Assembly (NCBI RefSeq): GCF_000373925.1
Contig: NZ_KB892757.1
Location: 1-40,605, forward strand
From: Actinopolymorpha alba DSM 45243
Lineage (GTDB): Bacteria; Actinomycetota; Actinomycetes; Propionibacteriales; Actinopolymorphaceae
Direction of reading: 5' to 3'
Length of the DNA stretch: 40,605 bases
The notes under the pieces are model-generated. The model searched no databases, was not told the DNA's origin, and saw only the letters and a program-made list of their open reading frames with translations. Every line of letters starts with the position of its first letter. Within the stretch, counting starts at the first letter, position 1. Of the stretch, positions 32,794-40,605 are shown in pieces. Made by a program: the position numbers and the translations under genes.

Positions 32794-33678
32794 TCAGCGG
32801 AGGGCGCCGGCACTGATACCCCTGACGAAATGGCGTTGGAAGAGCAGGTAGACAACGATGATCGGGACGGTCGACAGGGATACGCCGGCCGCGATCAGCG
32901 AGCGGTCGACCGAGTATTCGCCGATGAAGAACATGATGCCGGTCGAGATGGGCCGGAGGTTCTCGTCCTGCCCATACAGCAGGGGGATCAGCAGCATGTT
33001 CCAGGTGGTCATGAACTGAAAGACGACCAGTGTCGTGAGTCCCGGGCGGGCCAGCGGCAGCATGATCAGGTGGAAGACCCGCCATTCACTGGCTCCGTCG
33101 ATGCGGGCCGCATCGGCGATCTCGGGTGGCAGGCCCCGAAAGAATGCCCGCATCACGAAGATCCCGAACGCGAGCCCGAGGGCGATGCTGGGAACGATGA
33201 CACCCCAGTAGGTGCCGAGGAGGTCGAGATCGCGGACGAGGTAGTACTGCGGGATCATGATCGACTGGAACGGAATCATGATTCCCAGCAGGAACGCCGT
33301 GAAGATGACCCGCTCACCCGGCAGCCTGAGCATTCCCAGCGCGTAGCCCGCGAGGCACGACAGCACGGTGACTCCGGGTACGACGAAAGCGCAGTAGAGC
33401 AAGGAGTTTCCGACGTAGCTCCCGAAACGGCCGGTGGTCCACGCCTCGACGACGTTGTGCCAGCGTAGGCTGCTTGGCAGCCCGAAGGGGTCGGCGTTGA
33501 TCTCGGCGTTGCTCTTCAGGGCCGAGGACCAGATCCACACGAACGGCAGCAGGAACACCAGCAGGAACGCCAGCAGGACGGCGTACCGACCAAGCTGCCA
33601 ACCCAACCTTGCCGGGCTTCGTCGCGGTCGGCGGGCGAGTCTCGTGCGCGCCGGCCGAGTCGTCGTGGTGGTGGCCAT
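32794..33678 (-). CDS. Carbohydrate ABC transporter permease (MalG-like)
   Basis: Inner-membrane subunit of a CUT1-type sugar importer, 294 residues with about six helices. The EAA loop EIADAARIDGASEWRVFHLI, then MLPLARPGL, is the site that contacts the ATPase. The N-terminal ALKSNAEIN segment is typical of MalG/LacG members. It starts 2 bp after the stop of the other permease. No ATPase gene is present in the operon, which is normal: many actinobacterial CUT1 systems share a single MsiK-type ATPase encoded elsewhere. Confidence 0.92.
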   Translation of the reverse strand: MATTTTTRPARTRLARRPRRSPARLGWQLGRYAVLLAFLLVFLLPFVWIWSSALKSNAEINADPFGLPSSLRWHNVVEAWTTGRFGSYVGNSLLYCAFVVPGVTVLSCLAGYALGMLRLPGERVIFTAFLLGIMIPFQSIMIPQYYLVRDLDLLGTYWGVIVPSIALGLAFGIFVMRAFFRGLPPEIADAARIDGASEWRVFHLIMLPLARPGLTTLVVFQFMTTWNMLLIPLLYGQDENLRPISTGIMFFIGEYSVDRSLIAAGVSLSTVPIIVVYLLFQRHFVRGISAGALR

Positions 33679-33680
33679 CG

Positions 33681-34571
33681 TCAGGCCCGCTCGCGTTCCC
33701 GGGCCCTGACCGTGATGACGGCAGTGGCCAGGCAGATGGCGGTCAGCACGAGCGAGAGCGTGGATCCGTATCCGACCTCGTTGTCCATGAATGCCTTCTG
33801 GTAGGTGTAGGTCGCGAGCAGTTGGGTGCTGTCGTCCGGGCCACCTCGGGTCATGATCCAGACGTGGTCGAACGCCTGGAAGCCATGCACCAAGAGCAGA
33901 ACCGCAACGAGCGTGACGGCGTTCGCGAGCTGTGGCACCAGCACATGCCGGACCCGTTGCCAGGTGTTGGCACCGTCGACCTGTGCGGCGTCGAGGAGTT
34001 CGGTGTCAACTCCTTGCAACGCGGCCGAGAAGAGTACGAACGCCAGACCGACTGTCGCCCAGATCGATGCGGCGAGGACCGCGTAGAGAGCGGTGCCCGG
34101 GTCGCCGAGCCAGCCTTTGGCCCAGGTGTGCAGACCCAGCGCGTCGAGCCCGCGGTTGAGGATCCCGAACGTCGGATGGTAGATCCAGCTCCAGACGATG
34201 CCGACGATGACGGCCGGAAGGATCTGGGGCATGAAGTAGACCGTGCGAAACACCGTGAAGCCCTGGGGTTTGTTCCACACCAGCAAGGCCAGCAGCAGAC
34301 TCAGCGTGAGCGCGACCGCGCTGCCGAGCCCCACCCACACGAAGTTGTGGCCGAGCGCCCGCCAGAATAGGCCGTCATGCAGCAGGCGGGCGTAGTTGGC
34401 GAGGCCGACGAACGTCGCGACCGGCCGGGCACCGTCCCAGTCGGTGAGGCTCAGCTGGACCGAACGCGCCAAGGGATAGAGGACGAAGACGAGGTAGACC
34501 GCGGCGGCGGGAAGCAGGAAGAGATAGCCGAGGAGGTAGATCCCGCCGTGACGCCCCCATCGCCGGGTCAT
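33681..34571 (-). CDS. Carbohydrate ABC transporter permease (MalF-like)
   Basis: First permease of the same CUT1 importer, 296 residues, about six helices starting with YLLGYLFLLPAAAVYLVFVL. The EAA loop is LLDAAQVDGANTWQRVRHVL followed by VPQLAN. The ATG at 34571 overlaps the stop of the binding-protein gene (ATGA), which indicates coupling; the frame could extend four codons upstream to a GTG. It pairs with the MalG-like gene just downstream. Confidence 0.92.
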   Translation of the reverse strand: MTRRWGRHGGIYLLGYLFLLPAAAVYLVFVLYPLARSVQLSLTDWDGARPVATFVGLANYARLLHDGLFWRALGHNFVWVGLGSAVALTLSLLLALLVWNKPQGFTVFRTVYFMPQILPAVIVGIVWSWIYHPTFGILNRGLDALGLHTWAKGWLGDPGTALYAVLAASIWATVGLAFVLFSAALQGVDTELLDAAQVDGANTWQRVRHVLVPQLANAVTLVAVLLLVHGFQAFDHVWIMTRGGPDDSTQLLATYTYQKAFMDNEVGYGSTLSLVLTAICLATAVITVRARERERA

Positions 34572-35929
34572 TTCGCTTCCCACGCCCGTTGCAGGTCGCC
34601 GGCCACCTGTGCGGGCTTCTTCGTACCAGCCACGATCGCCTGGAAGCCCGCGGTCATCGCCTTGAGGAAGCTTGGTCCGGCCTGGCCGTGGTTGACGAAG
34701 TAGCCGAGGTTGATCGACGGATCGCCGCCGCCGTTCTGTGCGGCGGTGAGTGCGGCCCGCTGCAGGCCGCTGAGCTTCCAGCCCGACGGGTCGAACTCGA
34801 CGGGCGGGACGACCCGGCCTTCCTCGACCCAGATACGTACCGCCTCAGGCGTGTAGAGAAAGTCGAGGAAGGCGGCGGCCTGATCTGCGTGCCTACTCTT
34901 GGAGGAGAGATAGTAGGCGGAGCCGCTGCCAGCGGGATAGACCCGCGGTCGGTCGCCGATCGAGGGGAGGGCTATGATGCCGATCTCCTGCCCCGGAAGG
35001 GCTTCCTCGATCCCGCCGACCGCCCACGTGCCGTTGAGGCTCATCAACGCCTTGCCGGCAAGGAACATCGCGTGGGCATCGCTGGCGTTCACGGCGTTCA
35101 GTTCGTCGATGAACGCACCCGCCTTCACCAGGTCGACGAAGAACATCCTGATCGCTTCGGTGATCTCAGGTGTGTCCCAGGAGCCGTCGTTGTCGAAGAC
35201 GAGTGCGCCCAGGGACTCCGCACCCAGCAGGTTGTTGGCGGCGAGTGAGAACGCCCACCAGCACGGGTAGATGTCGAGCTGTCCGTAGGCGATGGGCACG
35301 TGTCCTTTGCGCCGCGCCGTCGCCGCGAACGCGAGGAGCTCGTCGAAGGTCTCCGGCACTGTCAAGCCGGCCTTGTCGATGAGCGTCTTGTTGTAGAAGA
35401 GCGCGGCGACCTCTGACTCGTGGGGGAGTCCGTAGAGCGTGCCGTTGAGACGGGCCTCCCTCTGCGCGAACGGCGCGATCTCCTTGGTCCACCCGAACTT
35501 CTCAGCCAGGTCGTCCAACGGACGGATCAAGCCGGCGTCGGCGAGCAGGCCGGCGTTCCCCGCGCCGACCTGGTAGTAGATGACGTCGGGGCCGGTACCG
35601 GAACTCAGCGCCGTCTTGCCGATGGTGGTCATCTGGTCGCCGTTGTGGGTGGTGCGTGCGATCCGCAGATCACCGTGTTTGCTGGTGAAGAGGTGGTAGA
35701 TCTTCTCGACGGCCCTGCTCTGGGCTGTCGTGGTGAACTGGTCCCAGACCTTGAGTGTCGTGGCGGGTGACCCCGGACGGCCGCCCGCGTTGCTGTCCTC
35801 GCGGCCCCAGCCGCAGGCGCTGAGCCCGCTGCCCGCGGCGAGCGCGCCGGCCAGCCGGACCAGATCGCGCCGGGAAACCTGTCTCGTGAAGCCCTGCCGT
35901 GTGAAGCCCTGCCTCATGGAGTCGTGCAT
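34568..35929 (-). CDS. Sugar-binding lipoprotein (CUT1), Tat-type signal
   Basis: Substrate-binding component of the importer, 453 residues. The twin-arginine signal SRRDLVRLAG (19-28) and lipobox LSAC with Cys39 predict export by Tat and lipid anchoring outside the membrane. The mature part has the family's segments (ALFYNKTLIDKAGLTVPETF, FLAGKALMSLNGTWAVGG, ADQAAAFLDFLYTPEAVRIW). The first residues contain a duplicated RQGFT (MRQGFTRQGFTRQ), reflecting a direct repeat in the DNA, and the signal proper may begin downstream of it. Gene order rhamnosidase, binding protein, permeases suggests that it binds rhamnosylated oligosaccharides or glycosides. Confidence 0.92.
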   Translation of the reverse strand: MHDSMRQGFTRQGFTRQVSRRDLVRLAGALAAGSGLSACGWGREDSNAGGRPGSPATTLKVWDQFTTTAQSRAVEKIYHLFTSKHGDLRIARTTHNGDQMTTIGKTALSSGTGPDVIYYQVGAGNAGLLADAGLIRPLDDLAEKFGWTKEIAPFAQREARLNGTLYGLPHESEVAALFYNKTLIDKAGLTVPETFDELLAFAATARRKGHVPIAYGQLDIYPCWWAFSLAANNLLGAESLGALVFDNDGSWDTPEITEAIRMFFVDLVKAGAFIDELNAVNASDAHAMFLAGKALMSLNGTWAVGGIEEALPGQEIGIIALPSIGDRPRVYPAGSGSAYYLSSKSRHADQAAAFLDFLYTPEAVRIWVEEGRVVPPVEFDPSGWKLSGLQRAALTAAQNGGGDPSINLGYFVNHGQAGPSFLKAMTAGFQAIVAGTKKPAQVAGDLQRAWEAK

Positions 35930-35950
35930 GACGCGCTCCTGACGGGTGCT

Positions 35951-38767
35951 CTAGAAAGGTGCCTCGAAGTGGTAGTGGCCAGAAGGGACCGCGCAGACGA
36001 GGTGGTCCTTCTGCCGGGTAAGGACGCGCACCCCGGGTGCCTGGCCGAGCGGCAGCCCTGACTCGGAGACGGCGTCCGGCTGCTGGGTGGGTACGTGAAC
36101 GGTCGCGGTGACGCCAGGTGGCACGACGACCTCGAGGGTGAACGCGTTGTCGGCACGCCACCAACGGCTCGCGACGAGTCCGCGTGGCGTCTCCTGCTCC
36201 GCGCCTGCGGAGGTGAGCGAGGGACCCGGATCCGGGCGGATCACAAGTGCGGAGTACGCCACGGAGTCCGGTGCCCGCTCGATCCCGGCGACACCGCCGT
36301 ACAACCAGTCGCCCACGGCGCCCAGGCTGTAGTGGTTGAAGGAGTTCATCATCGGGGACTGGAAGCCCTGCTCCGGCGTCCAGCCGTCCCAGCGCTCCCA
36401 GATAGTCGTCGCACCGTGCCGGACCGAGAAGAGCCAACTGGGGAAGGTGTCCTGAGCGAGCAACGCGTGGGCGAGGTCGCTGCGCCCGATCCGGGCGAGC
36501 ACCGGGCACAGGAGTGAGACACCGATGAACCCAGTGGTGAGGTGGTGGTCGTGTGCCTCGACATTCGCCGCGAGCTGCCTGGCCGCGGCGGGTTCGAGCT
36601 CAGTTGGCAGGAGCCCAAACTCCAGCGCCAGCAGGTAACCCGTCTGGGTGTCGCCGTGGATCCGGCCCTCGCTGTCAACGAACTCCTGCACGAACGCGGC
36701 GCGGATGTCGGCGGCGAGCGCCGCGTGGTAGTCGACCTGGTCCGTCTCGCCGAGCACCCGGGCGGTGCGCGCCACGAGGTCGGCGGAGTGGGCGAAATAC
36801 GCTGTGGCGAGAACGTCGCGTGGGGTCTCGGCTCCGACCTGGAGCCAGTCCCCGTAGTTGCGGCCCATCCGGGTGCGCCAGAGCAGATCCGGGTTGTGCC
36901 GGCGGATGTGTTCGACCCAGCGCACCATCGCGGGGAAGCAGCGCCGGAGTATGCGTACCTCGCCGTACAGCTGGTACAGCGTCCAGGGGATGATCACGCC
37001 GCCGTCGCCCCATGCGGGTGCGCCTTCGCGAAGCGTGCAGACCTTCGGTGCCACGTCGGGGAAGGCGCCGTCGTCGTCCTGGGCGAAGACGACATCCTCC
37101 AGCCAACTGGCGAAGAACGCCGCGACGTCCGCGCTGCGGGCCGCCGTCGGCAGGAAGACCTGGGCGTCGGCCAGCCAGCCCAGGCGTTCGTCCCGCTGCG
37201 GGCAGTCGGTGGGAACTGAAAGGAAGTTGCCGCGTTGTCCCCAACTGATGTTGGCGGCGAGTTGGTTGATCTGGTCGTCGTCGCAGGAGAAGCTGCCTGT
37301 CCAGGGAAGGTCGCTGTGCATCACCAGGCCGGTGATGTCGTCCATGGTCAGCGTGCCGAGGTAGCCCTCGATGCGTACGTACCGGAAGCCGTGGAAGGTG
37401 AAGGTCGGCTCGTAGGTCTCGACCGGCGCGCCCCCGGCGACATAGACGTCGGTGGCCTCGACCCGGCGGAGGTTCTCCAGATAGAGGTCGCCCTCGGGCG
37501 TGAGCATCTCCGCGTGCCGCAGCTCGATCCGCGTTCCGCGCGGTGCGTCGCGCACTGTCAACCGCACCTTGCCGACGAGGTTCTGGCCGAGGTCGACCAT
37601 GGTGGTGCCGTCAGGCTCTGGCCAGATGGCGCGCGGACGGAGTTCGGTGGTGACGCGCACCGGCTCCAGGCGTTGGGAACGCAGCCTCGAGGTGTCGTGG
37701 TCGACGACGGCGACGGGCAGCCAGCCAGCGTCGTCGTACCCCGGCTCCGACCACCCGTCGAGCCGGGCGCGGGCATCGAAATAGTCACCCATCAGAAGGT
37801 CGGAGTAGCGCAGGGGCCCGGCCGACTCCCGCCAGCGTTCGTCGGTGACGATGCGTTCCTCGGAGCCGTCGTCGAAGGTGAGGTGCAGCTGCGCGATCAG
37901 GGCGGGGCTGTCGCCGTAGAGCTTGCCGGCCAGGCGCGGATCGAAACCCACGAAACCCGACCACCAGCCGTCGCCGAGAATCGCGCCGATCGCGTTGTCA
38001 CCGGACTTCACCAAAGCGGTGACATCGTAGGCCTGGTAGAGGATCCGGTCGCGGTAGTCAGTCCAGCCCGGGTCGAGTTCACTGTCGCCGATCCGGTGGC
38101 CGTTGAGATAGGCGCGATAGACGCCGCGGGTGCTGGAGTACAACCGGGCGCGGACCGGCCGGCGGTCGAGAGTGAACGAACGCCGCAGGTGCGAGCAGGC
38201 CTGGAGCCGGCGGGTGTTGGCGGTGAGGTCGTCGTTCTGTGGCGGGTCGAACGCGGGAGACACCGTGTCGTCCCTGCCGATCCAGGCCGCGGACCAGGCG
38301 CCGGTGTCCATCAGTCCGGTTTCGAACCACGATTCGGCCGCACCCGCGGGGGCACCGTCGACATCCCAGACGTCCACCCGCCAGCGATACGTCGTGGACG
38401 GCGCCAGGGTCGGGCCGTCGTAGGGAATGTGTAGCGTGGTGGTCGATTCGACCCGGCCAGAATCCCAGCGCGGTGCGGGGTCCTGAGAATTACCGGAATT
38501 CCGCCCGCTTTCGGCCAGGCCTTTGTCGGACTGGCCCCTCGGAATTTGGCCGGAATCGGAATCGACCAGGACGCGAATGCGATAAGCGCTCTGCGCGTCA
38601 CCCCGGCGAGATGAGGCGAGTTTCCACGACAGCCGGGGAACGAGTTCGTCGATTCCCCTCGGCTCGACGAGCTGCTCACAGGTGAGCCCATAGGGCCGCA
38701 GAGTGCTTGTTTTGTTGGCCGATCCGCTGGCTGCCATGCGTTCGCTCATGGACATCCGCCCCGTCAT
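35951..38767 (-). CDS. Alpha-L-rhamnosidase, glycoside hydrolase family 78
   Basis: Inverting hydrolase of 938 residues that removes alpha-L-rhamnose from glycosides or pectic chains. The GH78 signature DCPQRDERLGWLADAQVF (from D521) and the N-terminal module (LRPYGLTCEQLVEPRGID, PRLSWKL) are diagnostic, with the C-terminal beta domain (YSALVIRPDPG, VHVPT) complete. No signal peptide is present, so it should act in the cytosol on imported substrate. Several in-frame ATGs (38767, 38755, 38749, 38737) precede the conserved region and no ribosome site clearly decides; the longest is given. It is the first gene of the six-gene operon, 21 bp before the binding-protein gene. Confidence 0.92.
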   Translation of the reverse strand: MTGRMSMSERMAASGSANKTSTLRPYGLTCEQLVEPRGIDELVPRLSWKLASSRRGDAQSAYRIRVLVDSDSGQIPRGQSDKGLAESGRNSGNSQDPAPRWDSGRVESTTTLHIPYDGPTLAPSTTYRWRVDVWDVDGAPAGAAESWFETGLMDTGAWSAAWIGRDDTVSPAFDPPQNDDLTANTRRLQACSHLRRSFTLDRRPVRARLYSSTRGVYRAYLNGHRIGDSELDPGWTDYRDRILYQAYDVTALVKSGDNAIGAILGDGWWSGFVGFDPRLAGKLYGDSPALIAQLHLTFDDGSEERIVTDERWRESAGPLRYSDLLMGDYFDARARLDGWSEPGYDDAGWLPVAVVDHDTSRLRSQRLEPVRVTTELRPRAIWPEPDGTTMVDLGQNLVGKVRLTVRDAPRGTRIELRHAEMLTPEGDLYLENLRRVEATDVYVAGGAPVETYEPTFTFHGFRYVRIEGYLGTLTMDDITGLVMHSDLPWTGSFSCDDDQINQLAANISWGQRGNFLSVPTDCPQRDERLGWLADAQVFLPTAARSADVAAFFASWLEDVVFAQDDDGAFPDVAPKVCTLREGAPAWGDGGVIIPWTLYQLYGEVRILRRCFPAMVRWVEHIRRHNPDLLWRTRMGRNYGDWLQVGAETPRDVLATAYFAHSADLVARTARVLGETDQVDYHAALAADIRAAFVQEFVDSEGRIHGDTQTGYLLALEFGLLPTELEPAAARQLAANVEAHDHHLTTGFIGVSLLCPVLARIGRSDLAHALLAQDTFPSWLFSVRHGATTIWERWDGWTPEQGFQSPMMNSFNHYSLGAVGDWLYGGVAGIERAPDSVAYSALVIRPDPGPSLTSAGAEQETPRGLVASRWWRADNAFTLEVVVPPGVTATVHVPTQQPDAVSESGLPLGQAPGVRVLTRQKDHLVCAVPSGHYHFEAPF

Positions 38768-38820
38768 TCATGTGGCCATTTCGTGCCCACTCGGTGGCCG
38801 CACGTTACATCTCGATTGCG

Positions 38821-38854
38821 AAATTGGTCAACCGGTCAGCCGGTTGACCAATTT
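38821..38854. promoter_or_regulatory. Perfect 15-bp-arm palindrome, operator of the divergent pair
   Basis: AAATTGGTCAACCGG (38821-38835) and CCGGTTGACCAATTT (38840-38854) around TCAG, between the rhamnosidase operon and the ApnL-like gene. The position suits one repressor controlling both directions. A regulator gene is not in the window; LacI or GntR types are the usual binders of such sites. Confidence 0.7.
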
Positions 38855-38878
38855 CAGGTCGCTGATTACGTTGAGCGC

Positions 38879-40605
38879 GTGCTGCGGACCCGGGACAGTG
38901 CGACCGTGCCGCGGGTCAGGCCGTTCGAGCAGGAACCCGGCCGACTCGCCTACCTGCGGTGTGCGCGGTGGGGCGAAACCGCCCGGCAGCCACCCAGGTC
39001 GACCCATGCCTCTGGTGCGCTCGCGTTCGATCTGCGGGGCTCCTGGCTCGACGATGTTCGGTACGCCGGCCTGCCGTTGCTGCGGCGGATCTATGTGGGA
39101 GTCCGCGACCGGAACTGGTCGACAGTTCCCGGCACCGTCCTGCGCCGGGACTCCGTTGACGAGGCGGGCAGATCCGTGGCGACTGTCGAGGTGGTCCACC
39201 GGGCTCATGACGTCGACTTCGCCTGGACCGGCACCTTCGCGCTGTCTGGGCAGGAGTTGGTCGTAGAGATGGAAGGGCGGGTACGCCGCGACTTCCGCCG
39301 CACCCGGATCGGCCTGTGCCTCCTCCATCCCCTGCACCTGGCCGGCACGCCTGTCGAGGTCGTGGGCAAGGACGGCTTGACAACGAGCCGCTTTCCGACA
39401 GGGATCAGTCCATGGCAGCCGCTACGGGATATCTCCGAGCTTCGCTACGGCGACGGTGGGGTGCGGGTGTCGATCGCACTCGAAGGCGAAACCTTCGAGA
39501 CCGAGGATCAGCGCAACTGGACTGACGCGTCGTACAAGACCTACGGCACGCCACTCGCCCTGCCGTTCCCTGTTCTCGTCCGCGACGGCGACCGGGTGTG
39601 GCAACGGATGCGGCTGCGGGTGAGCGGTGACGATGGGACTGCTCGGGCCGGTGGTGGAGCGGTTCGGGTCGGCGGTGGAGCGGGGGACCACGGTGCCTGG
39701 GTTCCCGTCCTCGGTCCGGGGAGGGCGGTCCCGAGGGTCGAGCTTGGCAACGACGTAGGACCGCTTCCCCCGATCGGCTTGCAGCACGTGGGTCCCGCCC
39801 GCACTGATCAGCAGAGCTCGGTGGTATCAGCCACGGGACCGGCGTTTCTGCACGGGCGGGTGGAGCTGGACAACGACCGGTGGCGCCAGCGCGTTGACGA
39901 CGTGATGACCAGCGCGGCGAAACTCGGCGTTCCGGTCACCTTGACAGTGCGCTGCTCCTCAACGGAGCAGGTTGAGCAACTCGCCGACCTTCCCGGACCC
40001 GCCATCGACACCGTGCTGCTCTTCGACGCGCGGACGCACAAGACACTGCGGCCACTGGCTGAAGCGGGCCGGCGGGCACTCGCCGGCACTGGCATCCGGC
40101 TCGGCGGCGGGAGCTCTGCGCACTTCGCCGAACTCAACCGCACTGACGACCTCCCGATCGACCTTCTCGATGTGATCGCGTTCCCCGCCTCCGCCCAGAT
40201 GCATGACACCGACCGCGCCTGCGTGCGGGAAACCCTGCGGGTACACGCGGCTGTGGTCCGCCAGGCATGCGAGCGGGCCGAAGGGCGGCCCGTTCTCGTT
40301 GGCCCGGTGGGGTTCTGGCCGCCGTTCAACGCCGTCGCGACGGACGCGGGGGAGTTGGGGCTGGCGGGCGGGGAGCCGGTGGGCGCGGGCCGGGAGTCTG
40401 CGGGCGCGAGGGGTGAGCCGGTGGGGGCCGGGGCGTTCGAGCCGCGACAGCTCAGCGTTTTCGGAGCGGCATGGACCGTCGGAGCCCTTGCCGGGCTTGG
40501 CTATGGCGGGGCCGCCGCACTGTCGATGTACGAAACGCTCAGTTGGCGGGGGATTGCCGCACCTGCCTCGCTCGGGCGCTCGGGCGTTGGTGCGGTGGGG
40601 CGGGG
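38879..40605 (+). CDS. D-apionate lactonase-like protein (ApnL family), cut by window end
   Basis: Open frame of at least 575 residues that runs off the window. The segment LLRRIYVGVRDRNWSTVPGT, then RRTRIGLCLLHP, then FETEDQRNWTDASYKTYGTP and LALPFPV matches what I recall of the D-apionate lactonase family from apiose catabolism. Later parts look like a TIM-barrel-type domain (VTLTVRCSSTEQVEQLADL, IDTVLLFDA). The GTG at 38879 is the first start after the palindrome, with only a weak ribosome site; GTG 38906 is possible. A Gly/Glu/Val-repetitive stretch near 40345-40435 is oddly low in complexity. Divergence from a rhamnosidase operon fits pectin breakdown, since apiose and rhamnose both occur in rhamnogalacturonan II. 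The family call is from memory. Confidence 0.55.
   Translation, partial: MLRTRDSATVPRVRPFEQEPGRLAYLRCARWGETARQPPRSTHASGALAFDLRGSWLDDVRYAGLPLLRRIYVGVRDRNWSTVPGTVLRRDSVDEAGRSVATVEVVHRAHDVDFAWTGTFALSGQELVVEMEGRVRRDFRRTRIGLCLLHPLHLAGTPVEVVGKDGLTTSRFPTGISPWQPLRDISELRYGDGGVRVSIALEGETFETEDQRNWTDASYKTYGTPLALPFPVLVRDGDRVWQRMRLRVSGDDGTARAGGGAVRVGGGAGDHGAWVPVLGPGRAVPRVELGNDVGPLPPIGLQHVGPARTDQQSSVVSATGPAFLHGRVELDNDRWRQRVDDVMTSAAKLGVPVTLTVRCSSTEQVEQLADLPGPAIDTVLLFDARTHKTLRPLAEAGRRALAGTGIRLGGGSSAHFAELNRTDDLPIDLLDVIAFPASAQMHDTDRACVRETLRVHAAVVRQACERAEGRPVLVGPVGFWPPFNAVATDAGELGLAGGEPVGAGRESAGARGEPVGAGAFEPRQLSVFGAAWTVGALAGLGYGGAAALSMYETLSWRGIAAPASLGRSGVGAVGR

Noticed and set aside
1-40605. CRISPR arrays, rRNA and tRNA genes
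   Set aside because: No regularly spaced repeats of 24-40 bp with unique spacers and no recognisable rRNA or complete tRNA were seen.

Overview
High-GC actinobacterial chromosome. The codon use, the polyphosphate glucokinase of the actinobacterial type, the frequent GTG starts and the carbohydrate ABC operons suggest a soil or plant-associated actinomycete, possibly of the Propionibacteriales/Jiangellales sort. No rRNA or tRNA is visible, so the genus is a guess. About 30 protein genes are supported, most of them complete. One is cut at each end of the window: an IS630-type transposase on the left and an ApnL-like sugar lactonase on the right.

Layout. 1-200: start of an IS630 transposase. 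424-4091: two translationally coupled ABC exporter half-transporters. 4093-5802: a membrane protein with a channel-like C-terminus, a TPR protein and a small DNA-binding protein. 5809-8505: an AraC regulator between two phytanoyl-CoA-dioxygenase-family (PhyH) enzymes. 8657-12209: polyphosphate glucokinase, a CDP-alcohol phosphatidyltransferase and glucose-6-phosphate isomerase. 12333-16998: a GntR/LacI-hybrid repressor divergent from a large secreted glycoside hydrolase, with clear operators between them. 17143-21887: a glycosyltransferase, then a compact RiPP locus (radical SAM C-methyltransferase, tiny precursor, YcaO). 22553-27325: a glycosyltransferase divergent from a glycosyltransferase/WS-DGAT acyltransferase fusion and a DMT-type transporter. 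27523-31410: a solute-binding protein gene broken by an amber codon, and a GH42 beta-galactosidase. 31553-38767: a six-gene minus-strand operon (GH78 rhamnosidase, Tat lipoprotein binding protein, two permeases, SDR, carboxymuconolactone-decarboxylase family). It diverges, across a perfect palindrome, from the ApnL-like gene.

The most notable system is the RiPP locus at 18180-21887. The 47-residue precursor (20315-20458) has no ordinary leader. Its C-terminal half (FLEESPWSAELTELELEEL) matches the follower peptide of the bottromycin precursor as I recall it (FLNDDPNNAELSALEMEEL), so its core should lie at the N-terminus, directly after Met (GVGCSGDG...). It sits between a B12-type radical SAM enzyme with a CX7CX2C cluster motif and a stand-alone YcaO. 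The locus has one of each enzyme and lacks the P450, amidohydrolase, aminopeptidase and second YcaO of bottromycin clusters. It therefore looks like a minimal, divergent follower-peptide RiPP family with an unknown product. Palindrome-rich intergenic DNA surrounds it, including related 36-bp repeats on either side and a hairpin between the precursor and ycaO.

Much of the rest is carbohydrate acquisition (GH42, GH78, secreted GH with CBM9-like module, two sugar-binding proteins, one permease pair) feeding central sugar phosphate metabolism (ppgK, pgi). Some of it is under visible local operators.
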